Source of the DNA: Sequoia sempervirens
Taxonomy: Eukaryota > Streptophyta > Pinopsida > Cupressales > Cupressaceae
DNA length: 64,000 nt
Assembly: GCA_007258455.2 (NCBI GenBank)
Contig: VDFB02018548.1
Span: 1-64,000 of the forward strand
Direction: 5' to 3'
The notes below the pieces were generated by a model. The model made no database searches. It was not told the origin of the DNA and was given only the letters and a program-made list of their open reading frames with translations. Within the stretch, counting starts at the first letter, position 1. Every line of letters begins with the position of its first letter. Positions 55,702 through 64,000 of this stretch are shown in pieces. The translations under genes and the position numbers were made by a program.

Positions 55702-55892
55702 GTGCTCAAAAAGAAAAATGAATGGCCAAAATTCATTTGCATTGTGTGGCCAAGATTCACTACAAACTAGGGTGTCACCTACCCCAAAATATATTACAAT
55801 TTAAAATTACATCCTTGTCTTTTCTCTACTTTTTCATGTAGTGGCCAATCACTGTAGCACTTTTGTCATCTAGCCGATTTCCATTGCTGTAG

Positions 55893-58800
55893 CTATTCTG
55901 TGAGGAGCTTTTCATCAATGATTGGGATTCCTTCTTGCTTCTTCAAAGTGGCATGCTCTATGCCCTTGCTAATTAATGCTCAGAGCTTATCAATCTCCAT
56001 TATATTAGATTGGAGCACTTGGTAGTTCCATTGCTTGGATCAACCTACGAGTGTATCCTAGTCTCCATCACACTTAGCCATGTTGTCCCTGACTTGTTCA
56101 GATTAGGCAAAAGCCCAAGAAAAAAAACTCATAAAGTTTGTGGCCAACTTACCTGACATTCCATCTTCCATCTTAATATGGAAATAAGGCTTTATCTTTT
56201 TCGAATCAATATCGACAATAGGCATATAATAACCGGTCATTCATTTCGAATATTGAATACAATCTGCCCTAACATCCTTTGCCCAATATATGTTAGGTTC
56301 CACTTTATAGAGCACTTGCTCTAGTTTCTCTTTTCTATGGTCAAAGTACAGCTTCCACATATCCACTAGCCAATGATCGTCCTCCGTTAGTGCAAGCTCC
56401 TTTTCCCATATTTTCTAAGGCAGCTTGTGGATGGCCTCTATTTTAGGATAGGTGGACCCATACATATTTGGAAAGTCAGTGCAAAAATTCCTTGTGCCCT
56501 TAAGGTTCCTTTGTACTTCTAAGGACTTATTTGTTGTCCTCACAACATGACTGATGCCCATGTTTTGAGCATACAGGACCTGTCGGAACCAATCCTCCGT
56601 AGTCTTGGTCCAATTCTTTTTATTTTCTCGAGCTTGTTAGTATGGTCCTTGGACAATAATTGTGGTGGCACCGAGGATGTGGTGGGGAGCTCCTCCACTG
56701 ACGACCACTGTTGAATATAGTTAATCAAATTAGCTAGTTGTGCCTTGAGTTCTTCCTTAGACATCTTGACCTTTTGTATCAAATGTACCATAGTGGCAAT
56801 AGACTCTTGGAGATGATCTATTTTATGCTCTCTAGTTGTTGTCCTCAAGTTGATGGTGGAGACATCGTAACTTATCCCTTCTTCTCCCACCATCGGTGTA
56901 GCTACTTGCACAGTTCTAGACCTAGAGGCATCCATTGTCAGCTTGGATCTAACGTTAGGCTTCTTCTCTTTCTTTGTGCTTATCTGAGCTTAGGCCAAGA
57001 TGGCCTCCAACCTTGCTCTTGGATCCTTTAATTTAGGGGTCTTATTTTCTAATTTCTTCTCAAGCGACTCAGGCATCTGAGATTCCCCTTTTGGTGACTC
57101 ATGACTGCCTTCTTCCTTTTTGATTTCAATCTACTTATTACCTGGAGTTTCCTACTTTGTCCTTTTTTCTTCCTCTTCATTTGAATCATGAATTAATATA
57201 GTTTCCTTTTTGTGGAGACTTGGTGGATGTATGTGCTTTTGGACTATCTTACCCTTCGAAAATTTTATTTTCTTCTTCTTCTTCTTCTTTATGCTCTTCA
57301 GGTTGCTTCGTTTCTGGGTTGTCGTGGGTTTCATCCTCTTCTTGGGGTTTACCTTCTTTCTTTCCATCTTCCCTACGTTGAGGCAACACATCTTCTTGTT
57401 CTTTATTTTCTTGCTTTTCTTTCTCTTCCGAGCGAGGCATTTCTTCATCATGCTTGGGGATTTTATCATGCTCCATAGTTGGAGGCTGAGTGTCTTCCTC
57501 CATTTTGTCACTCGGTTCTTTTTCTTCCTCAAAAGGCGGTTTTTCTACCTCCTCATTAACATTCTTCAACTATCTATCTAACTCTTCCTCAAGATCCACA
57601 TCAAAGGTATCCATAATATACTTGGCACTGACACCCTCTTAATCACTCTCGGAAGACTCTGTTTCTTCTCTTTTGTGGACCACCTTATCAATTTGCAGAT
57701 GCTGGTGCTTCGGGTGTTCATGGTAATCGTTTGCTTCCTCCTCGATCCCTTTTGCTTCCTTCTCTTACCTCTCTAACTCCTCAGATATTTGCATTGTGGC
57801 CTTCATCTCTGGTGGTTCAGTAAGAGGAGTTGAGGCAGGAATGTTGGCAAGAACCTATTCCAGGGCAGCCTGGATGGTTGGATTCATCGACACTTCAGAA
57901 AGCTCTATAGGAACATTCTGCATATGTCAGGAAAATGCCTCTAGAAGTGAGAGAGTAGGCATTGGTATTGTTGTTGTTGTGAGGGATAGTGATGTAGTTG
58001 TAGACATGGAAGTAGAGGAGAGCAAAGAAGTGGTGGCAGAAGAAGAGTCAATGGTTACAACCTACTCAGTGGTTGAAGAAGAGGCGAGGTGGACCAAGAT
58101 GTCCACCATGGGCACAGAAGTACCAACCATCACCTAAGAAGTAGGCGGAGGGGCACAAGTACCAAAGGTAACAGGTGGAGATTGTGGTTGCTCAACCTCT
58201 ATTTCTTTTCCCTCATTGAGTGGATCCTCTTGAATGGTTGGAATCTCTATGAAATTGTCTGATCTCTTATGTTTCTTGGAAGGTTCACCTTCTGAAGCCT
58301 TCCTATCATACACCTTAGGGCTAGGTTATTATTCTACAACCTCTTTTCTCTTCCTTGACCTGGTGGATGGAGGAGATTTTCAAGTCTCTCCATATGGGAC
58401 AACAAATGTCCCACTATCTATTTCATTTGTTGGCTCATTCTCGAGCCCCTCATAAGTCAAAGTAACCCCTTGCTGCTTCAATTGGGAAATTTGTACATCA
58501 ACCCATTGTTTTGTTCTGGCTTCGATGGCCTTAGTCATAATATGAAGGTCATAAACCTCTTGCTCATCCTAGTCAATTAGTGGCAGCGGGAGATTTGAAA
58601 CTGCGCTGTACAGGGGATCCATTTTATGCTTTCATCGTCTTTCACCTGGTCTGGTACGGTGAATAGATTGACCTTCTTTACAAAATATGCGGTCATTCGC
58701 ATATAGTACCTCATTCACAGTTCATTATCATCTTTAAAATTACCCTAAAAGTCCTTGACGCTATGTAGATGGGCATATTCAGGTCAAAGTGCTTTCTTGA

Positions 58801-60070
58801 ACTTTCCATAGGAGTCCATCTGTGGTCGGGCAGTGTAGAGTCTCAAATGGTATTCTGCCAGTTCCTTCTCTAAATTATCGACACACTGATAGGTATGGAG
58901 TTCATATAGCCCTTGGTCAAAGGAGAGGGGATATGGCATCCTTTCCATATGCTTTCCACTCAAAAGGGTGTGTGCATGTCGTAGCTGGTGAGAGAGTTCT
59001 AATAGTATTATCCGGTCATTGGGATACTGAGGCAGCTTCTATGGTCTTTCCAAAAATCCTTCAGCACGAATGTAGGTGAACTTTGGATATTGAATGAATA
59101 AGAAGGAAAACTATTTTAAGAATGTGTTGGTACTGTGAGAGACTCCTCTCTCAAAGTCACCCCCGAGCAATATGATGATGTGACCTATGAAAGCGTCATT
59201 GACCCTATAATACTCCCTCTTGAAGTTTCTGAATTGTAGTTAAGGGTACTTATCATAAACTTTGTGCTCCCTACCTGGTTCCTCATCTGGAGCTCTAAAT
59301 AAGCCTCTATATTGCATCCATTCAACCAAGGAATAGACCAAGTATGAGGTCATGTAGAATCGAGAGGTCTTCTTTACAACCACGAATTGCTTGTGGAAGC
59401 AATCACTAATTAACCCCGCCCAATAGAATTTGGCCTCTCCACGGAGGATCTCCTCAACAAAAAAGTATAACATCCACTCTTGGAAGTAGGCTATAGTTGG
59501 AAGGCCCATTACTCTACTCAATAGGGTCACCAAATCATGGTAATCCTCATAAAACTCACTGTGGAAGAGCTCTTGGGGAACCTTTACAACACTGCCCCTC
59601 TTCTGTTTTAACCAGTACTGATTTATAAGCCTTTTACATTTGAGAGGGTCTTCATCCCACATCGCCTTGCTCTATGGTTGGCACTTCCATCTTCATGAAG
59701 GTAGGGATATGAAAAGTCTTTGTTATTACCTTGGGGGACATGTTAGCCAAAACATTTCCATCTCTGTCCACTATGGTCTAGGTCCAACCCTCTGCTTCTA
59801 ATCAGTCTTGCATTTTCTTTGGTAGGGTTGATTCGAACTCTCTGCTTGAATTCATCAATGTCTATATGTCAGATGTTTGTGTCAGAGACCTCCTTCCAAG
59901 TCAAGGTGACTTTGGAATTCAGGGGTTCCCCTTGGAACTTATACTTCATCTGATCTTTGTCATCCTTTTCATGGGGCACCTTACCTGGATTTTTCCTTAA
60001 TCTTTCTCCACGGTCTCTCCTGAAGGTCCTACACTCGATTCCATATATCCTGCAGAAAAAAGAGAGGTGA
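55893..60070 (-). pseudogene. U3-encoded protein of unknown function (5' LTR copy)
   Basis: This is the more complete copy, about 4.2 kb or 1,390 codons if joined. In order: a start after a splice-acceptor-like TTTTTTCTGCAG, with IYGIECRTFRRDRGERL and KYKFQGEPLNSKVTLTW; a helical domain at 59662-59240 (CKRLINQYWLKQKRGS, YHDLVTLLSRVMGLP, LRGEAKFYWAGLISDCFH); a region near 59000-58500; a Ser/Thr-rich linker; a Glu/Lys/Pro-rich tract (57569-57249); KMSKEELKAQLANLI at about 56760; and a C-terminus ending IIDEKLLTE. Stops are mostly TAG/TGA at codons that read Gln or Trp in the other copy. It has no RT, gag, env or transposase motif. It could be a captured host gene. Confidence 0.6.
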
Positions 60071-60075
60071 GCATA
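60056..60075 (-). promoter_or_regulatory. Candidate 3' splice site before the U3 ORF
   Basis: The minus strand reads CACCTCTCTTTTTTCTGCAG followed by GATATATGG, an excellent plant acceptor with a long pyrimidine tract. The other LTR copy has a weaker CTACAAG. It suggests that the U3 protein was made from a spliced subgenomic RNA. I did not find the donor. Confidence 0.45.
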
Positions 60076-60099
60076 ATCAAGTACGAAAAACATGGGAGT

Positions 60100-61964
60100 G
60101 TTAGCCAAAACCCTACAAGCAGAGTTAGATTGGATAATTCAGCATTTTAGAAATCTAACACATAATCCAGATTGACATTAGCAGTTCATAGGAGGGAGTT
60201 TGGATGATTCGGGCCCCAGGGGTTGGACCTCCCTGGCCTGACGACTGTTTTAGAGGAGCTACAGGAGGGACGACACTTAGGGCATGGCAGCCCGCTTGTC
60301 TTGACCCATCTTCAGATTTGGGCAGTTTGAAGGGTCCATTGAGGAAAGTGCCCTATTTCAACATGTGGGTCAAAGTCAATTTGGTGATTGCAGGGCACTT
60401 GGATCATCTCTTGAGCAGTTAGAACTAGAGAGGAGGTTCGATGTTTGAGTCTGCCATTTAAAACAACTTTGGCAGGATGTCATTCTGGGGGAAGATTTCC
60501 CACAGACGAGGCCCGCAGCTCCAGAAGGTAGTAGCAGAGTTCCTATTGCTCAGGCATCACACTTATCTTTAGGCTCTTTGGGTCTAAGGAGGTGGAAAGC
60601 CGCTAGGTGCTTTCCGTTTAAGTTGACAAATGTCAGGCAGAGGCAACCCGTGGAATCAGGTCTGAATGAAGACAAGACCGCTTACCTTGTGTTTACCGTC
60701 ATTTTAAAGTTCTATGGCCAGGGCGAGGTCAGGCTCTGAGTCATGTGAGGATGAGAGAAATTTTCCCTTTTGTAATGGCCAAGTCAGGACAGAGTCCCGA
60801 AGATGGAGGTCTGCGGGGGATGACCCACCGAAGGCTGACCACTTGGTGATTTTCACTTTGCATTCAAACAACCATCATGGAATCAAGACCTGAACGGTGG
60901 AAGGATGCTACTTGGAAGCTGTAAGAGATGATGCTGCCACCGCGATAGCCCTTGGATGGAGGTTCGCTAGCTAGAACCCAAAAAATGGAAGTAAAATGGT
61001 CGTTTGCAGGGTCTAGAGTGAAGGCAGTCGATGAAGATAGGTTCGGGACCTGACGGTTGGAGGGACAAACCATAAAAACCACTTGAGATGGTGGGATTGA
61101 CATGGTGACCCATGGACGGAAGCCCATGGGACGAGACTCGAGATGGCCATGACTTAAGATTTTAAGAGAGTTTACGTCTTATAAGGAAATTTGAAGGACA
61201 TGGTCCGAAGCGTCGAAGGGCCAGGATTAGAATGTCGTTTGAAATGACGGGTTGTGAGCAGCGCGCCAGGAATAGAGTCCCATAGGTGCAGGCCCGAGCA
61301 TCTTTGTTGTACTCAATTTTGGTTTGCAATATTTTTCCCCAATTTTCAATGACAAGAGGATGGAGTCTTCCCACAATGGCGGGCTCAAATGATAGGTTTG
61401 CCGTTTGCATGTTTGGTTTAGTTTTCTAATGGTGGCGATGGAAATGGGAGATCGCGAGCCTGAAGGATGCAAAAGATATGGTTCATGAACAGCGGCTGGG
61501 AGCTTAGGTTCCACATTCAATTTGCGAGCCAAGTTTGAGGTTTCTCAAGGTTCGGGCACATGGGTTTTGGGCGCTGTGTTTTTCTCTATCTAGTTCATGT
61601 GTTTTTCCTCCTTTTAATTTATCATTTTACTAGAAATCAAGGAAAAAAATGAAACGGGGTGTGGCCAACAGACTCACCTCAAGAACCCAGTGAAGGAGAC
61701 AAACAAATCAACTAGCAAACATGCTAGATTGGCAGCGGCACTCGTTGGGCTCGAAGGTGGCACAAGGAGATAGCTCTCTGATTGGCTATGATTCGCTTCG
61801 ATCAAACTGACATGTGAAAATGACAGTTAAGATCTGGCTATATATAGAAAAGAAGGCATTAAATGTAACCATTAAATGATCGTACGAAAGACCAAAGGTT
61901 GGTGGGCTGTAATTTCAAAAACAATCGCGAGAGCTTCGGGGTTCGATGGTTGGATGACCGTCGA
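60100..61964 (-). other. Upstream part of U3 in the giant 5' LTR, no assigned gene
   Basis: This is richer in GC than the rest of the window and matches 45440-47298. Both copies keep a plus-strand open segment at the same place (60204-60422 and 45542-45766; shared LKGPLRK, PYFNMW, GHLDHLLS). Conservation may simply reflect common descent. A plus-strand TATA box lies at about 61838-61847. I assign no function. Confidence 0.4.
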
Positions 61965-62310
61965 TGTTATGAATTAACTTGCACAATAGAAGAATATGAT
62001 AAGAAATATGCTGCAAATACTTGATAATAACTGAGAATAACAAGCCACTTCGAGGGGGCAAACCTCCAAATATCTCTAATGAGAACACACTTCACAACTT
62101 GATGATGAAATAAGACTCACAACCTCCTATATATACCTATTTATGCCAAGGATATCAACAAGGCCGACTTAGACACACCTATATAAGACTTAGGCCGACC
62201 TAAACAACTAAATAACAATATACTAATGATAATATGACTTAATAGAGAGTTAAGATAGCCACAAGCCGACTATTCATAACCCGATGTACAATAATATTAA
62301 GGGCGTAGCA
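61965..62310 (-). repeat. 3' LTR of the chromovirus
   Basis: On the minus strand it starts TGCTACGCCC at 62310 after GAAGAAGGGGCA, a purine-rich tract, and ends TTCATAACA at 61965. It is 346 bp, a normal length for short-LTR chromoviruses. The partner LTR is outside the window, so the limits rest on the PPT and on the break in the giant LTR homology. Confidence 0.75.
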
Positions 62311-62864
62311 TGCCCCTTCTTCAAAGAAGCATTGTCCTCAATGCTAATAAAGTTTGGAAACTTTTGAATGAACTCCTCATCTTCCCATGTGGCATCTTCA
62401 ACTGGTAAATTCTTCCATTGGATGAGATACTCAGTGATAGTTCTATTCCTTAGCTTCTTTGTCCGTGTTTGACGAATGCACTCTGGTTCCAAAATGATTC
62501 TCCCTTCTTCATCCAGCTCAGGAAGTGTTGTTTGAGTGGGAATATTATGCCCAATTACCTTCTTCAAACAGGAAACATGAAAAACTGGATGTATCTTTGT
62601 TGTAGGTGGCAACTCAAGCTTGTAGGCAACACTACCGATCTTCTGCATGATTTGATATGGACCATAATACTTTGGTGACAACTTATTATTCTTTCTTTGC
62701 TGCTTTAGTGAGATTTGCTTATAAGGCTGCAATCGCAAGAAGACCCAATCCCCAACTTCAAAACTTCTTTCACTACGATGTTGGTCTGCCTGTTGTTTCA
62801 TTCGATTTTGTGCCATGGCTAAATTCTCCTTGAGTCCTGAAAGTACTTGTTGTTGATGAAGCAA
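62274..62864 (-). pseudogene. Chromovirus integrase C-terminus with chromodomain
   Basis: This 196-residue open segment holds the integrase tail (RSFEVGDWVFLRLQPYKQ, KLSPKYYGPYQIMQKIGSVA, IHPVFHVSCLKK, the GPY/F module) and a chromodomain at about residues 135-175 (TEYLIQWKNLPVEDATWEDE then IQKFPNF). The chromodomain is thought to direct insertion into heterochromatin. The aromatic positions look partly altered. The stop lies inside the LTR, as in several chromoviruses. Confidence 0.92.
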
Positions 62865-62872
62865 GTGGTCTT

Positions 62873-63865
62873 CTACTGCCTGAACTCTTGGGACACCTTA
62901 ATTGATGATGTGATGGAAGGAGGATGATATCCATAAAGTGCAAAAATGGAGACATTTTGATGAGCTATGAAAAGAAGTGTTATACCACCATTCAAGTGGT
63001 GCCAATCTACCCAATGGGATTTGTTTCTCTGAAGTGAAACAACGTAGATATCCTTCCAAACACTTATTAACAACCTCTGTTTGCCCATGTGGTATGAAGA
63101 GCTAAGAGCCAATTGAGTACCCAAACATGAGAATAAATCTTTCCAAAAGTGACTAGTGAAGATAGGATCACGATCACTAATAATAACTTTAGGTGTACCA
63201 TGTAGCTTTTGGATATTCTCCAAAAAAGCTCTAGCCACTGCACTTGCTGTAAAAGGATGTACTAATGCAATGAAATGTGCATATTTAGTGAGCCTATCAA
63301 CCACCACCATGATGACATTATGACCTTTAGATTTGGGAAGCCCTGTGATGAAGTCCATGGATATCTCTTCCCAACGCTAGCTAGGAATAGATAAGGGTTG
63401 CAAGAGACCTGGTGCCTTAATTGTCTCCCCTTTATGCCTTTGACACACCAAACATTCAGCCACAAATTTTTGAACATCACCCTTTAGCCCTTCCCAAAAG
63501 AAATCTTGCTTGACTTGATGATATGTCTTCAAAAATCCTGAATGACCACCCACTGGAGACTCATGCAACTCTATGAGAATCTTGATTTTAAGGTTGGAAT
63601 TCTTGTAGAGATACAAACGCTCTTTATACCAAAGAGTATCTCCCTTCCAACAAAACTTATCTGAACTACTAGGATCCTTTTTAATTGCTTTCGTGGGATT
63701 ACTAGTCGCCAACATCATTTTTCCACTCTGCTTTGGCTTCCTCCACCCAATTTTCTTGTAATATTGAAGGGGCGCACAATAAGGCTTCATCTTTCTCATC
63801 CTTCCTTGGCAGTGCATCTGCGACAATATTTTCTTTCCCTTTCTTATATACAATCTCAAAGTCAT
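62873..63865 (-). pseudogene. Chromovirus integrase N-terminus and core
   Basis: Segment 63865-63377 has HESPVGGHSGFLKTYHQVKQ and CLVCQRHKGE, the HHCC zinc finger. Segment 63358-62873 begins MDFITGLPKSKGHNVIMVVV with the first catalytic Asp, then IISDRDPIFTSHFW with the second. After SSYHMG the frame shifts near 63085, so the GQTE block carrying the Glu is lost from the frame. A stop (TAG at about 63377-63379) splits the two segments. Confidence 0.9.
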
Positions 63866-64000
63866 ATCCTAACATCTTAGTGACCCATTTTTGTTGCTCT
63901 TCAGAAGATAGTCGTTGTTCCAAAAAATATTTTAGGCTATCATGATCTGTCTTAACCTTGAAATGTCTACCCAATAGATAAGGTCGCCATTGTTTCATTG
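63702..64000 (-). pseudogene. Chromovirus RNase H, C-terminal part
   Basis: The segment reads MKQWRPYLLGRHFKVKTDHD then SLKYFLEQRLSSEEQQKWV and YKKGKENIVADALPRKDE, the end of a Ty3/gypsy RNase H; the usual VADALSR has become VADALPR. It overlaps the integrase segment in another frame, so a frameshift lies between about 63790 and 63702. The RT is beyond the window end. Confidence 0.9.

Larger units (their letters stand above)
54806..61964 (-). repeat. Giant gypsy 5' LTR, at least 7.16 kb, truncated by insertion
   Basis: This is collinear with the three blocks at 26417-28132, 34462-37943 and 45277-47298 (7220 bp when joined). It ends on the minus strand CCCATCAATA, with terminal CA mutated to TA, followed by the primer site. 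It contains the U3 ORF (about 60110-55893), a TATA box (55693-55701) and about 0.9 kb of R-U5. Its upstream end is missing because the chromovirus begins at 61965 and continues past the window. Confidence 0.87.
61965..64000 (-). mobile_element. Ty3/gypsy chromovirus, 3' portion, runs off the window
   Basis: The minus strand carries the end of RNase H, integrase, a chromodomain and the 3' LTR. It is inserted in the giant gypsy 5' LTR: the plus strand passes from GACCGTCGA into TGTTATGAATTA at 61965, where the homologous empty copy reads GACCATCGATGG (47290-47301). The 5' half, its LTR and the second target duplication are outside the window. Confidence 0.9.

Noticed and set aside
1..64000. CRISPR array, prokaryotic operons, tRNA or rRNA genes
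   Set aside because: No regularly spaced repeats of CRISPR type, no ribosome-binding-site-led gene clusters and no tRNA cloverleaf were seen. The content is that of a plant nuclear genome.

Overview
The window reads as nuclear DNA from a seed plant with a large, repeat-rich genome. I think a gymnosperm such as a conifer is likely, but this is inference: nothing in the sequence names the species. The evidence is the AT-rich intergenic DNA, plant-type Ty1/copia and Ty3/gypsy retrotransposons with nested insertions, and many decayed coding regions whose stops look like C-to-T changes. I found no bacterial genes, CRISPR array, rRNA or tRNA gene. The only convincing host gene is the first exon of a MIKC-type MADS-box gene on the minus strand (1235-1416).

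Layout. 1-1876: MADS exon 1, its presumed intron 1 (with a 203 bp tandem duplication) and its promoter. About 1877-6690: a decayed non-LTR retrotransposon on the minus strand, inserted in that promoter; its ORF1 region carries an NF-YA-like segment. 7960-11662: a minus-strand solo LTR of 3.7 kb with a perfect 5 bp target duplication. About 13.8-16.7 kb: a plus-strand L1-type LINE that has lost its reverse transcriptase. 17177-20577: a small non-autonomous copia-like element with perfect target duplications, sitting inside what looks like another LTR. 22066-26385: a second copy of the 3.7-4.3 kb solo LTR, in the opposite orientation to the first.

From 26417 to beyond the window end is one very large minus-strand Ty3/gypsy element. 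Its 5' LTR is 54806-61964 and is cut at 61965 by a chromodomain gypsy element that runs off the window. Its internal region, about 48.0-54.8 kb, carries gag, protease, RT, RNase H and integrase remnants. Its 3' LTR is split into three blocks (26417-28132, 34462-37943, 45277 to about 48010) by two later insertions. These are a Tat-type gypsy with an extra RNase H (28133-34456, target duplication CTTAT) and a copia element (37944-45271, target duplication GGAAC/AGAAC). The other LTR copy supplies the empty site for both insertions.

The most unusual result is that the LTR of this element is at least 7.2 kb, and about 7.9 kb by my best boundary. That is longer than its own internal region. The U3 part of the LTR holds a decayed coding region of about 4.2 kb in the sense orientation, upstream of a clean TATA box. 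Stops in one LTR copy are sense codons in the other, so the ancestor was probably open. I do not recognise the protein.
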